DNA of 59,082 nucleotides from an uncultured Clostridia bacterium (GCA_947572235.1 CANPBB010000006.1:1-59082), one strand, 5' to 3'. Numbered from the stretch's first letter, positions 1 through 8,032 are shown. Numbers and translations are program-made. Notes: a model not told the origin generated them from the sequence alone.

Positions 1-1
1 C

Positions 2-55
2 GGCATGTACCTCCGCATGGCCCTCTTAGGGCTCATCACCGGCCGGGTGCAGTAA
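2..55 (+). CDS. 3' end of an unidentified gene (partial)
   Basis: An open frame enters from the left edge and stops at TAA 53-55. The 17 visible residues are hydrophobic with scattered arginines (MYLRMALLGLITGRV). It lies 66 bp upstream of pyrK on the same strand, so it may belong to the pyrimidine operon, but the fragment is too short to name. Confidence 0.4.
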   Translation, partial: GMYLRMALLGLITGRVQ

Positions 56-121
56 TTGGTCAATTTTTAGCATTTTTGAGGAAAAACGACACAGGGAAGT
101 TCCCTGATAGGGAGAAAAAGG

Positions 122-886
122 ATGTATCAAACAGTTAAAGTCGCCGAGACCTCGGCCATCAGTCCCCAGTACCGGCGGATCGTAATCCAGTCCCCGGAGA
201 TGGCGCAGGCCTCCCAGCCGGGCCAGTTTATGATGCTCAAGGCGTGGGAGGGGACCGTCCCCTTCCTTATGCGCCCCATCAGCATCAACGACGCCGACTT
301 GGCGGCGGGCACCGTCAGCTTCCTCTACAAGGTGGTGGGCGAGGGTACGGCCCTGATGGCGAAGCTCCAGAGGGGAGATTTCCTCCAAGCCTTGGGGCCT
401 CTGGGCCACGGCTTCCCCTTGGCGGCAGGGGCGAAGCGCATTGCGGTCATTGGCCGGGGGATCGGCATCGCGCCTCTGCGTCTTTTGGCCCGCCGGGCTG
501 TTGAGCAGGGGACGGAGGTCTACGCCTACCTCTCCGCCAAGGAGGAACAGCAGCTCTTTGACAGAGAGGAGCTGGAGGATTTGGGCGTTATCCTCCGCAC
601 CACCTGCGATGCCAAGGTAAATGTGACGGCGTTCTTTGCCGAGGATCTGGAGAAGCTGGCCTTTGACGCGGCCTACTCCTGTGGCTCCAAGCGCTTGATG
701 GGGGAGATGCACCAGCTTCACCTGCGCTGCGGCTTTGAGAGCTATGTGTCCTTGGAGGAGCACATGGCCTGCGGAATCGGTGCCTGCAAGGGCTGCGTGT
801 GCAGAACCCGCGGGGAGGACGGCGGGGAGCAGTACGAGACGGTGTGTCAGTGCGGTCCCGTATTCCCCACAGAAAGGATCGTGTGA
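122..886 (+). CDS. pyrK: Dihydroorotate dehydrogenase B, electron-transfer subunit PyrK
   Basis: A 254-residue iron-sulfur flavoprotein that passes electrons from the PyrD catalytic subunit to NAD+ in pyrimidine synthesis. The N-terminal half is a ferredoxin-reductase-type FAD barrel (QFMMLKAW, PFLMRPISI). The middle is the NAD-binding half (GRGIGIAPLRLLARR). The C-terminus carries the [2Fe-2S] cysteine cluster (ACGIGACKGCVC, then a final VCQCGPVF). The length is normal for the family. The start ATG is preceded by GGAGAAAAAGG, and the gene is 3 bp from pyrD. The usual GGGIG motif reads GRGIG here, a small departure. The identification is firm. Confidence 0.96.
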   Translation: MYQTVKVAETSAISPQYRRIVIQSPEMAQASQPGQFMMLKAWEGTVPFLMRPISINDADLAAGTVSFLYKVVGEGTALMAKLQRGDFLQALGPLGHGFPLAAGAKRIAVIGRGIGIAPLRLLARRAVEQGTEVYAYLSAKEEQQLFDREELEDLGVILRTTCDAKVNVTAFFAEDLEKLAFDAAYSCGSKRLMGEMHQLHLRCGFESYVSLEEHMACGIGACKGCVCRTRGEDGGEQYETVCQCGPVFPTERIV

Positions 887-889
887 GCC

Positions 890-1801
890 ATGGGAGCATG
901 TGATTTGCGGATCAATTTAGGCGGCATGGAGATGAAAAATCCTGTTATGCCCGCCTCCGGCGCCTACGACTACTTTGAGCACAACGCCGATGTGTTCCCC
1001 ATGGACCGGCTGGGGGCGGTGATGGTCAAGAGCGTCCACCGCCATCCCCGGGAGGGGAACAGCGCCCCTCGGATCACCGAGGTCTTAGGCGGCATGATCA
1101 ATGCTGTTGGAATTCCCTCGGTGGGGATTGAGGCCTTTATGACGCGGGAGCTGCCCCGATTTGATGCCATCGGTGCGCCGGTGGTGCTCAGCCTCTCCGG
1201 CCACGCCCCGGAGCACTACTACGAGTCCGCGGAGATCGTGGCGGACGACCAGCGGGTGGGGGCCATCGAGCTGAACCTGTCCTGTCCCAACGTGGGCACC
1301 GGCCTGCCCTTCTCCGCAGGCGGCGCCATTGTGGAGGAGATCGTCTCCGGCGTGCGGAAGCGGACCAAGCTGCCGCTGTATGTGAAGCTGAGCCCCAATG
1401 TCTCCGACATCCGGGAGACCGCCAGGGCCGCGGAGCTGTCCGGCGCCGACGCGGTGACGGTGGCCAACACATATCGGGCCATGAAGATTGACATTAAGAC
1501 CGGAAAGCCGGTTTTGGGCAACATTTCCGGCGGGATGTCCGGTCCGGCCATCAAGCCCCAGACCATGTTTTTGGTCTATCAGGCCAGCGGCGCGGTGTCG
1601 ATTCCCGTCATCGCCTGCGGCGGTATTGCCACTTGGCAGGATGCCGCGGAGTATATCATGGCCGGAGCCTCCGCCGTGCAGGTGGGGTGCGTGAACTTCG
1701 TCAACCCCATGGCCATGACGGAGGTGATCGACGGCCTCCAGCGATTTATGGAGGAACGGGGGTTCCACAGCGTAGCGGAGATGCGGGGGATTGCCCGCTG
1801 A
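890..1801 (+). CDS. pyrD: Dihydroorotate dehydrogenase B, catalytic subunit PyrD
   Basis: This 303-residue FMN TIM-barrel enzyme oxidises dihydroorotate to orotate, the fourth step of UMP synthesis, as a heterotetramer with PyrK. The class 1B catalytic cysteine is in NLSCPNVGTG (about Cys132). Lys contacts lie in YVKLSPNV, and the FMN phosphate site is in ACGGIATWQDAAEYIMAGAS. The N-terminus (NLGGMEMKNPVMPASG) is typical. The ATG follows the pyrK stop by 3 bp, so the two are translationally coupled. Two hairpins follow the stop and close the operon. Confidence 0.97.
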   Translation: MGACDLRINLGGMEMKNPVMPASGAYDYFEHNADVFPMDRLGAVMVKSVHRHPREGNSAPRITEVLGGMINAVGIPSVGIEAFMTRELPRFDAIGAPVVLSLSGHAPEHYYESAEIVADDQRVGAIELNLSCPNVGTGLPFSAGGAIVEEIVSGVRKRTKLPLYVKLSPNVSDIRETARAAELSGADAVTVANTYRAMKIDIKTGKPVLGNISGGMSGPAIKPQTMFLVYQASGAVSIPVIACGGIATWQDAAEYIMAGASAVQVGCVNFVNPMAMTEVIDGLQRFMEERGFHSVAEMRGIAR

Positions 1802-1812
1802 GGATAGAAGGA

Positions 1813-1851
1813 AAGAGGAGGCCGGCAGGAAAATTCTGCCGGCCTCCTCTT
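1813..1851 (+). terminator. Strong GC hairpin after pyrD
   Basis: A near-perfect stem of about 16 bp with an A/T-rich loop starts 11 bp after the pyrD stop. The U-tract is poor (tcgctcc). Almost the same stem and loop recur at 52187-52221. Confidence 0.6.
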
Positions 1852-1875
1852 CGCTCCTCTGCTCCCGCCCAGCGC

Positions 1876-1920
1876 ATAAAAAGAGACGGAGCGCCCACAG
1901 GGCCCTCCGTCTCTTTTTAT
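1876..1920. terminator. Bidirectional terminator between pyrD and the TPM gene
   Basis: A stem of about 18 bp is flanked by an A-run on the left and a T-run on the right, so it can terminate the pyr operon (+) and the TPM operon (-), whose last stop codon is 3 bp away. Confidence 0.85.
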
Positions 1921-1922
1921 GC

Positions 1923-2948
1923 CTATCGCCGGCCGAACCCGCCGCCTCGGGAGAAGCCTCCCCCGCCGCTGCGGCCGCTGCTGCCGAACCCGCCGCCCCG
2001 GGAGAAGCCGCCTCCTCCTACGCGGCCGCTGCTGCCAAAGCCGCCGCCTCGGGAGAAACCGCCGCCCCCGACACGGCCGGAGCTCCCAAAGCTCCCGCCG
2101 CTGGGCCGGGAGCTCCCCCCGAACCCTCCGGGCCTGGGCGCGCCGCCGAAGCCTCCGCCCATAGGCGGCCGGGGAGGCGGAGCGCGGGGAGGCAGAGGGG
2201 GCGGCTGGCTGTGCCGCCGGCGGTACCAGCCGCTGCGGGGACCGTGCCACCACAGAATAGGCCGGTAGACCGGGGGACAGGGGATCCCGATATAGCGCCG
2301 CCGCCAAGTGCTGTACCGGACACTGTCCAGCAGAGAGAACAGCACCACCAGCATCACAATCAGCACCACCAGTACCATCACTGCGGAGACCATATGGAGA
2401 CTGCCGCCGCCGGTGTAGGCCACGTCCGCGAAAAGGAGGTTGAGGCTGCCGAAGAGGTTCTCCGCCGCCGCGTCATAGTCCCCCTTTTGGATGTCCTCAT
2501 AGACGTAGGCGGAGAGGTAGGTGGTCTCCCGACCGCCCACCGCGTCGTAGAAGTTGCCGCTGGTGAAGAAAAAGGCGTCCTTTGTGCCGCTGCACAGCAG
2601 CAAAATAGCGTCGTTGTCCATCAGCTCCAGCTCCGCCGCCCAGTCCCAGGCGGCATCCTCCATGGAGGAGGGAGGACTCTTTACCGTGACCACGGCGAGG
2701 ATGCTCCCCGCCCACTGGTTCCAGTTGGCGTTGTAGATGCTGAGATTTTTCTCTGTCCTGGCGGAGAGAACCTTGGCGTTGTCCACAATATAGTTCTCAT
2801 AGGCCGCCGTGCTGAGGGAGGTGTCGATAGCGGGCCCTCCCTCGGGAATTCGCAGGGCGGGGCCCTTGCTGCGCCCATAGAGGGAGGAGAGAATAATGGC
2901 AGCCACCATTATTACGATTGCCACAAAACGGTTTTTGAAAAATTTCAA
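1923..2948 (-). CDS. TPM-domain membrane protein with Gly-rich tail
   Basis: 341 residues. There is one N-terminal helix (residues about 8-24), then an extracytoplasmic TPM domain (about 45-190, with IVDNAKVLS, ILAVVTVKS and the DNDAILLLCSG strand). A second helix (about 195-220, MVLVVLIVMLVVLFSLL) follows, then a cytoplasmic, Arg/Pro-rich and finally Gly/Ser/Phe-rich tail. The tail holds three near-perfect repeats around GGGGFSRGGGFGSSGR. TPM proteins are linked to photosystem repair in plants and to membrane complexes in bacteria; the role here is unknown. The start is TTG, with GGAGG 8 bp upstream. It is the last gene of the xpaC-telA operon. Confidence 0.85.
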   Translation of the reverse strand: MKFFKNRFVAIVIMVAAIILSSLYGRSKGPALRIPEGGPAIDTSLSTAAYENYIVDNAKVLSARTEKNLSIYNANWNQWAGSILAVVTVKSPPSSMEDAAWDWAAELELMDNDAILLLCSGTKDAFFFTSGNFYDAVGGRETTYLSAYVYEDIQKGDYDAAAENLFGSLNLLFADVAYTGGGSLHMVSAVMVLVVLIVMLVVLFSLLDSVRYSTWRRRYIGIPCPPVYRPILWWHGPRSGWYRRRHSQPPPLPPRAPPPRPPMGGGFGGAPRPGGFGGSSRPSGGSFGSSGRVGGGGFSRGGGFGSSGRVGGGGFSRGGGFGSSGRSGGGGFSRGGGFGRR

Positions 2949-3018
2949 CAGTGGTGCCTCCTTCTGTTCTGCCGCCTGACAGTCTGCGCCGCGGGGAGCG
3001 CTGTCCCTGCGCGGCAGG

Positions 3019-4179
3019 CTATCCTCTCAGCTCCATCAGCTTTGCCTTCAGCTCACCCTCGATCTTTCCAAGCTGCTGCTCCGCCTCTCTCCGCTTCTGC
3101 GCACCATCCCGCTGGATCTGCAGCACCTCATCCAAGGTGGAAATCAGCTGCTCATTGGTGTGCTGCAAAGTCTCAATGTCAATGATGCTCCGCTCCGCCT
3201 CCCGCGCGGTGGCGATGGTGCCCATCTTCAGCATGTCCGCGTTCTTCTTCAAAAGATCGTTGGTCGCCTGTGTCACCGCGCTCTGGGCCTCTGTGGCCTT
3301 GCGGCTGTTCTCCAGGCCCAAGGCCAGCACCATCTGGCTCTTCCAAAGGGGGATCGTGTTTACAAGGGAGCTCTGGATCTTCTCCACCATTAAGGTATCG
3401 TTATTTTGCAGCATTCTGGTCTGGGGACCCATCTGAATGGACACCATCCGGGTCAGCTCCAAATCATGGAGCTTCTTCTCAAACCGGTCGCACATCTGGG
3501 AGAGGTCGTTGTAGGCTTGGGCGTCCTCCGCCTTGCCGCTGCTCTCCGCTTTTTTGCGCAGCTCCTCCAGCTCCGTGCTGCGGATCTCCGTCAGGCGCTT
3601 CTTGCCCGCCAGAATGTACATGGTGAGCTCCTTGTAGTACTTCAGGTTCAGCTCATACATCTGGTCGAACATGGCGATGTCCTTCATCAGCGTGATCTGG
3701 TGCTGTTCCAGCTCCCGGGCGATCTTGTCCACGCTCTGTTCCACCTTGCCATACTGGGCCTTCATGACCTCCAGCTTGTTGCTGGCCTTCTTGAACATAC
3801 CAAAGAGGCCCTTCTTCTCCTCCTCACCAAAGTCCTTGATCTCCACCACAAGGCTTGTGAGGGTCTCACCCACCTCGCCCAGGTCCTTGTTGCGTACAGA
3901 GGACAGGGCGTTCTCCGAGAAGGAGGCCACGCTCTTCTGGGCTGCAGAGCCGTACTCCAAGACCATCTGGCTGTTGGTGATGTCGATCTTTTTGGAGAAG
4001 TCGTCTACCATCTTTCGCTCCGCCTCGGTGAGCATGGAGTCGTCCAGCTTTACCGGCTCCGCCTCCTGCTTGGCCGGTTCGGCGGCGGCAGGGGGCTCGC
4101 CGCCTAAAACCAGCTGGGGCGCCTCCTCGGCAGCGGCGCTGGGGGTCAGGGTCAGCTCAGGCATACTGTTTTCTGTCAT
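3019..4179 (-). CDS. telA: TelA-family toxic anion resistance protein
   Basis: 386 residues, cytoplasmic and mostly alpha-helical. An acidic, Pro/Ala-rich N-terminus (1-45) precedes the TelA core (about 50-380). Recognisable pieces are SQMVLEYGSAAQKSVASFSE, the KKGLFGMFKKAS segment and the ETLQHTNEQLISTLDEVL helix near the C-terminus. TelA proteins were named for tellurite resistance and are also tied to nisin and other cell-envelope stress; the biochemical activity is not known. Pairing with xpaC is conserved in many Gram-positives (xpaC-yaaN in Bacillus subtilis). A GGGAGG site lies 9 bp from the ATG. Confidence 0.93.
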   Translation of the reverse strand: MTENSMPELTLTPSAAAEEAPQLVLGGEPPAAAEPAKQEAEPVKLDDSMLTEAERKMVDDFSKKIDITNSQMVLEYGSAAQKSVASFSENALSSVRNKDLGEVGETLTSLVVEIKDFGEEEKKGLFGMFKKASNKLEVMKAQYGKVEQSVDKIARELEQHQITLMKDIAMFDQMYELNLKYYKELTMYILAGKKRLTEIRSTELEELRKKAESSGKAEDAQAYNDLSQMCDRFEKKLHDLELTRMVSIQMGPQTRMLQNNDTLMVEKIQSSLVNTIPLWKSQMVLALGLENSRKATEAQSAVTQATNDLLKKNADMLKMGTIATAREAERSIIDIETLQHTNEQLISTLDEVLQIQRDGAQKRREAEQQLGKIEGELKAKLMELRG

Positions 4180-4259
4180 GATTTGTTTCCTCCCTCGTTT
4201 GTCAAGTGGTTGTACTGATATGGAAGTGTCCTGCCGCGCATTTGATCGTGTCCGTTAGA

Positions 4260-4346
4260 TCCTGCAGGGGCACGCATTGTGCACCCGTCCTACCCCGGCC
4301 TGACATGTATCGGAAGAGCGGGCACACAATGTGCGTCCCTGCATGG
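4260..4346. repeat. Imperfect long inverted repeat upstream of telA
   Basis: Two arms of about 27 bp (4260-4287 and 4318-4346) are complementary except for a few bulges, around a 30-base centre. On the minus strand the transcript would fold into a long hairpin within the 219-bp gap between the 72-residue gene and telA. It has no U-tract, so a processing site, attenuator or protein-binding site is more likely than a terminator. Confidence 0.6.
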
Positions 4347-4398
4347 AGGCTGCGAATAAGACACCCCTTTGCTGATGAATAAAATACCAACTGTATTA

Positions 4399-4617
4399 TT
4401 ATTTTTTGTTATTGCGATTTGTATTCAAACTATCCCGCACGCCCCGGCAGACATACAGCCCTCCGGTGGCGAGGCAGGCCAAGCCCAGCACCACATTGAA
4501 CCAAGGGGTCCCGATGGCGCCTCGATAGGCCCGGACGAACCAAGCGCAGCCCACCCCGGCCCAGATCAGGGCGCAGAGAAAACTGAACGCCACATTCCAC
4601 TTCTCCTTCCGCGTCAT
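4399..4617 (-). CDS. Small two-helix membrane protein
   Basis: 72 residues with two predicted helices (about 9-28 and 38-57), a basic N-terminus (MTRKEKW) and a basic/Asn-rich C-terminus. It resembles the second half of the 132-residue neighbour and the broken 68-residue gene upstream. All have a Lys/Arg-Trp start, a short aromatic loop and then a helix ending in a Gly-x-Arg type tail. No known family is recognised. It sits 33 bp after the 132-residue gene in the xpaC-telA operon. Co-transcription and a membrane role are inferences. Confidence 0.65.
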   Translation of the reverse strand: MTRKEKWNVAFSFLCALIWAGVGCAWFVRAYRGAIGTPWFNVVLGLACLATGGLYVCRGVRDSLNTNRNNKK

Positions 4618-4650
4618 ATCAATCCCTCCATCATATTGAGCTGCTCTGAT

Positions 4651-5049
4651 CTACCGCCTGATCCTTCTCATGCCATAGCTGATCTGCAAGCCGGCGGCGG
4701 ACAGGAACAGCAGGGACAGCAGCACGCTGGACCAGCGGAAACCGTCACTGAAGAGCCAGCAGACGGCTAAGGCCGCACACACAGCGGCGCTGCAAAAATA
4801 CAGCACAGCGTCCCACTTTTTGTTTCGTCTGACCGGACGCCCCTTCCGCAGGCGATAGGCAAAAACCGCCTGCCGCCCACTCCACAGCGCCGCCGTCAGG
4901 AACAGCAGGGCGCCGAGAAACCAGAGCCACCGATCCCCCGACGTCTCCACGTAAGCACACTGCCGCAGGCAAAAGCCCCCAGCCAAGAGCTGCGTCGCCC
5001 CGCAGAGGCTGTCGCCCATCAGGGAGGGCGGTCTGTTTTGCTCCTTCAT
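4651..5049 (-). CDS. Membrane protein with four helices, duplicated small-protein fold
   Basis: 132 residues. The first half has two helices (about 12-28 and 41-57), and the second half begins RRNKKW and has two more (about 75-92 and 102-119, LLSLLFLSAAGLQISYGMR). The second half aligns by eye with the 72-residue protein, so this may be a fusion or duplication of that unit. The start at 5049 is chosen for an excellent GGAGGAGAG site. The frame is open further upstream, but that part lacks such a site and overlaps the 73-residue gene. Function unknown. Confidence 0.7.
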   Translation of the reverse strand: MKEQNRPPSLMGDSLCGATQLLAGGFCLRQCAYVETSGDRWLWFLGALLFLTAALWSGRQAVFAYRLRKGRPVRRNKKWDAVLYFCSAAVCAALAVCWLFSDGFRWSSVLLSLLFLSAAGLQISYGMRRIRR

Positions 5050-5200
5050 CGTACTCTCCTCCTTCTCCTGCTCCCCGGCGGGCCTCTTATCGGGTGTAGC
5101 GGCCAAAGGCCGCCCCGGCAAACGGTCTATCAAACCGATCCCGTCAACGAGGGAAGGCGCAGCCAAGTTGTCGCGCCCTACAGGGAAGCTGCGCGGCTGG

Positions 5201-5422
5201 TCACTCCCCTCTCCGACCGGTCCGCGCCGCCCGGACTGCCCAGATGACAGCCCCGAACAGCAGGACCAGACCAAACAGCGCATCGGCGCACCGGGCCCAG
5301 AGGGCAGTCCGGCCAAAGATGGTGGTCTCCCCGAGGATACCCGCATAGAGCCAGACAGCGGCGTACAAACCGCTCAGGACCGAGACGATGGCCCGAGAAA
5401 GAGCCTTTTTACGCCGATTCAT
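5201..5422 (-). CDS. Small two-helix membrane protein
   Basis: 73 residues with a strongly basic start (MNRRKKALSR), two predicted helices (about 11-28 and 47-63) and a basic C-terminus. GAGGAGAG lies 6 bp before the ATG. Its length and topology match the other small proteins in this operon, but sequence similarity is weak. No known family is recognised. Confidence 0.65.
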   Translation of the reverse strand: MNRRKKALSRAIVSVLSGLYAAVWLYAGILGETTIFGRTALWARCADALFGLVLLFGAVIWAVRAARTGRRGE

Positions 5423-5644
5423 GGGTTGCTCTCCTCCTCATCCCGATGCCGCTCCGATAGGCCCCCGGCGCGTTTGAGGCGCAGGCCCCGCCGCAGAGCA
5501 GGAACCACCACACGAGAGCCGCCAGTCCTCCGCCGCCGGCTGGCGGAAGCTACAGACCGCCACGGCAAAGCACCCGGCGGAGAGGAGGGCGTGGAGCAGT
5601 GCCGCCGTGCGGAAGGAGATTTTCTCCCACCGGCGCCGCTTCAC
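5409..5644 (-). pseudogene. Small two-helix membrane gene with apparent -1 frameshift
   Basis: The start at 5644 overlaps the xpaC stop (ATGA). The first 42 residues are a good member of the small family (MKRRRWEKISF and one helix). After AAEDW, near 5520, the frame loses its hydrophobic pattern and stops at 5438. The -1 frame from that point gives LAALVWWFLLCGGAC and a tail ending GIGMRRR, matching the second helix and GMRRIRR tail of the 132-residue protein. It runs to a stop at 5409, overlapping the next gene's start. Without the shift the product would be a 68-residue protein with one helix. Confidence 0.6.
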
Positions 5645-6348
5645 AGCTCCAGCTTGATGTCGGTGCCGTCATCGTTTTTGGTGGTCTCCGCCTTCATCTG
5701 CTCGCCGGCCAGACCCTCCCGGGCCATCATGGTCTCCAGCACGGTCATGTCCGCGGACAGGTCCAAGGCGTCGGCGCCGTAGAGGCTGTCCAACTGCTTC
5801 TCGAAGGCGGCGACGATGGTGTCCATCATCTCCTCCACCCGCTTCATGGTGCCGCCGATGTTCTCCCCGCTGACCCCGGCGCTGCCCATCCGGTCATAGG
5901 CGTTGAGGAGCTTCAGGGTGGTGGGCAGGTAGTAGTCCATAAACCGCCGGATCTGGGGCAGCTTCTTCGGGTCCTCCTTCACCGCGCTAAAGATGCGCAG
6001 GGACACCGCCTCCAGCCGGTCGATCTGGGCGGAGATCTTGGGGTCCTTGATGGCGTCGTTAAGCCGGCGCATCTCGCTGACGGCCTTGTCTCCGTCGGCG
6101 ATCATCTTGTCTATCTCCGGATTGCCGGCGCCCTTCTTCTCCCCCGCCTTGGGCCTGTCCTCCTCCTTGGCCGGCGCGGCGCTCTCGCCGCCGCAGACCG
6201 CCCGCAGCAGCAGGAACGCGGCGCCGGAGATCACCGCCGCAGTGACAAAGTGGAGCGGCGCATAGAGATCAAAGAGGGCGGCATAGCCCACCCAGATCGC
6301 CGCCACGGCGTAGAACGGGATCACGGACCCTTTTTTTGCCTGTGCCAT
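5641..6348 (-). CDS. xpaC: XpaC-family membrane protein
   Basis: 235 residues, named after the 5-bromo-4-chloroindolyl-phosphate phenotype in Bacillus. Two N-terminal helices (about 9-27 and 33-49) are followed by a charged linker and a helical cytoplasmic domain (about 75-210) with DKMIADGDKAVSEMRRLND and RRFMDYYLPTTLKLLNAYDR, the family's most conserved stretches. The ATG at 6348 follows AGGAGGGGTGCTCT; an upstream in-frame start lacks a site. It is the first gene of the operon. XpaC and TelA are neighbours in many Firmicutes. Confidence 0.9.
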   Translation of the reverse strand: MAQAKKGSVIPFYAVAAIWVGYAALFDLYAPLHFVTAAVISGAAFLLLRAVCGGESAAPAKEEDRPKAGEKKGAGNPEIDKMIADGDKAVSEMRRLNDAIKDPKISAQIDRLEAVSLRIFSAVKEDPKKLPQIRRFMDYYLPTTLKLLNAYDRMGSAGVSGENIGGTMKRVEEMMDTIVAAFEKQLDSLYGADALDLSADMTVLETMMAREGLAGEQMKAETTKNDDGTDIKLEL

Positions 6349-6393
6349 AGAGCACCCCTCCTGTCGGTGAAACCCAGATGTTTTTCTGAGGTT

Positions 6394-6422
6394 ATCATAC
6401 GCCAATTCCCCAAATCGGTCAA
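6394..6422 (-). promoter_or_regulatory. Probable promoter of the xpaC-telA operon
   Basis: On the minus strand TTGACC and TATGAT are separated by 17 bp, 46 bp upstream of the xpaC start. One mismatch to consensus in each hexamer. Confidence 0.7.
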
Positions 6423-6482
6423 GGGGAAGGACGAGGGTTTACAAAATCTTCATAAGAAGCCCTTGCGGCAGCTATAGCGCGA

Positions 6483-6513
6483 GGACAGGCGGCGCTTGCA
6501 GCGCCGCCTGTTC
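6483..6513 (-). terminator. GC hairpin downstream of rnfB
   Basis: A 13-bp near-perfect stem with a 5-base loop lies 90 bp past the rnfB stop. No U-run follows on the minus strand, so it may act as a 3' end stabiliser rather than an intrinsic terminator. Confidence 0.45.
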
Positions 6514-6602
6514 AGTCAAAATTCCGCAGAGCCTCGCGGCTTCGCCGCTTTTGGGAGCTTTTTCGTTCGACCGACCGGCCAAGCGGTCCTCAAGCAGGGG
6601 CG

Positions 6603-7430
6603 TCAGCCCGCAACCACCGGCATGACCTTGCCGTCGGCGTGGATGTCCCGAATGACCTTCCGGGGGCACTTGGCCGCGCAGGTGCCGCAGGAGGTGCACT
6701 TGGTGTAGTCGATCACCGCGATGTTGTCCGCAATCGTCACCGCGCCGCTGGCGCAGTTCTTCTCGCACAGGCGGCAGGTGATGCAGGAGAAGGCGCAGTT
6801 GCTCCGGGCCACGGCCCCTCGATCCTTGGAGCTGCAATTGACCATGATGTCCGCGTTGTAGGGCACCTCCACAATCACCTTCTGAGGGCACACCGCCATA
6901 CAGCGGCGGCAGTCGGTGCACTTGTCCGGGTTCACCTGCGCCACGCCGTACTGGTTGATGTGGATGGCCCCGAAGGTACACACCTTCATGCAGCTGCCAA
7001 AGCCTAAGCAGCCATAGGCACAGCTCAGAGGCCCGGTACCGCCCACCTTCAGTGCCGCGGCACAGTCAGGGAGGCCGATATAGTGGAATTTCCGGTTGGC
7101 CCGGGTGCCGCCGGCGCAGCGGACGAAGGCCACCCGCCGCTCGGCGGCGGTGACATCCACGCCCATAATGGCCGCAATATGGGTGGTCTGGGCCCCGGAG
7201 CACACCGGGCAGGCGTTCACCGGCGCCCGGCCGGCCACGATGGCCTCCGCACAGGCGGCACAGCCGGCAAAGCCGCAGCCGCCGCAGTTGGCCCCGGGCA
7301 GGGTGCTGAGAACCTCCCCGATCCGGGGATCCTTCTTTACCTCAAAGATCTTGGAGGCCACCGCCAGCACTAAGCCGAAGAGGCCGCCCAAGGCCCCTAA
7401 GATCAAAACCGCATAGAGTATGACCAGCAT
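6603..7430 (-). CDS. rnfB: Rnf complex subunit RnfB
   Basis: 275 residues. This is the soluble iron-sulfur arm of the Rnf complex, which takes electrons from reduced ferredoxin. An N-terminal helix (1-24) anchors it. Next is the Fe-S domain CGGCGFAGCAACAEAI with a later ACPVC, and then repeated 4Fe-4S motifs: CTDCRRCMAVCP (about 168-180), CITCRLCEKNC (about 213-224) and CTSCGTCAAKCP (about 243-254). A further Cys set lies in CLGFGSCMKVC. The length is typical of clostridial RnfB. It is the last gene of rnfCDGEAB, 12 bp after rnfA. Confidence 0.96.
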   Translation of the reverse strand: MLVILYAVLILGALGGLFGLVLAVASKIFEVKKDPRIGEVLSTLPGANCGGCGFAGCAACAEAIVAGRAPVNACPVCSGAQTTHIAAIMGVDVTAAERRVAFVRCAGGTRANRKFHYIGLPDCAAALKVGGTGPLSCAYGCLGFGSCMKVCTFGAIHINQYGVAQVNPDKCTDCRRCMAVCPQKVIVEVPYNADIMVNCSSKDRGAVARSNCAFSCITCRLCEKNCASGAVTIADNIAVIDYTKCTSCGTCAAKCPRKVIRDIHADGKVMPVVAG

Positions 7431-7442
7431 ATCCGCACCCCC

Positions 7443-8030
7443 TTAAAAGACCTGCAGGCCGCTGAAGCCGCCGAAGGCCAAAGCCATTAGCCCCGCGGTG
7501 ATCAGCGCAATAGGGAACCCCCTGAAGCACTTGGGCGGCTCCGCCACCATGTACAGACGCTCCCGGATGCTGGCAAAGAGCACAATGGCCAGCAGAAAGC
7601 CCAGGCCGCCGGTAACGCCGTAGACCACGGACTCAATAAAGCTGTACTTGTTCTGTACGTTCAAAAGAGCTGCGCCCAGCACCGCGCAGTTGGTGGTGAT
7701 CAGCGGCAGATACACGCCTAAAGCCTCGTAGAGGGCGGGCATCATCTTCTGCAAAAACATCTCCACAAACTGCACCAAGGCGGCGATTACCAGAATGAAG
7801 GCCACCGTCTGCATAAACTCCAGCCCCAGCCGCACCAGCAGCAGATTGATAAAGTAGCAGATGGCGGAGGCCAGTCCCATGACAAACGTCACAGCAAAGC
7901 CCATGCCCAAGGCGGTATCCATCTTCTTGGACACACCCATAAAGGGGCAGATGCCCAAAAACTGGGCGAAGATAAAGTTGTTGATCAGAATGGCCCCCAG
8001 GGCGATGGAGAGCAGCTTTGTCCAATCCAT
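7443..8030 (-). CDS. rnfA: Rnf complex subunit RnfA
   Basis: 195-residue integral membrane subunit with about six helices, homologous to NqrE. It carries the family's opening NNFIFAQFLGICPFMGVSKK. The ATG at 8030 is chosen because GGGAGG lies 9 bp upstream; an in-frame GTG at 8036 is only 3 bp from that site and overlaps the rnfE stop. It works with RnfE to house the intramembrane Fe-S cluster of the ion-pumping core. Confidence 0.95.
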   Translation of the reverse strand: MDWTKLLSIALGAILINNFIFAQFLGICPFMGVSKKMDTALGMGFAVTFVMGLASAICYFINLLLVRLGLEFMQTVAFILVIAALVQFVEMFLQKMMPALYEALGVYLPLITTNCAVLGAALLNVQNKYSFIESVVYGVTGGLGFLLAIVLFASIRERLYMVAEPPKCFRGFPIALITAGLMALAFGGFSGLQVF

Positions 8031-8032
8031 TC

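Noticed and set aside
1936..2100. Short tandem repeats that might be a CRISPR or VNTR
   Set aside because: They are the codons of the Gly/Ser/Phe repeat tail of the TPM protein; there are no spacers and no cas genes in the window.
6472..6981. Open frame overlapping the end of rnfB in another frame
   Set aside because: Product is His/Gly/Arg-rich and lies over the cysteine motifs of rnfB.
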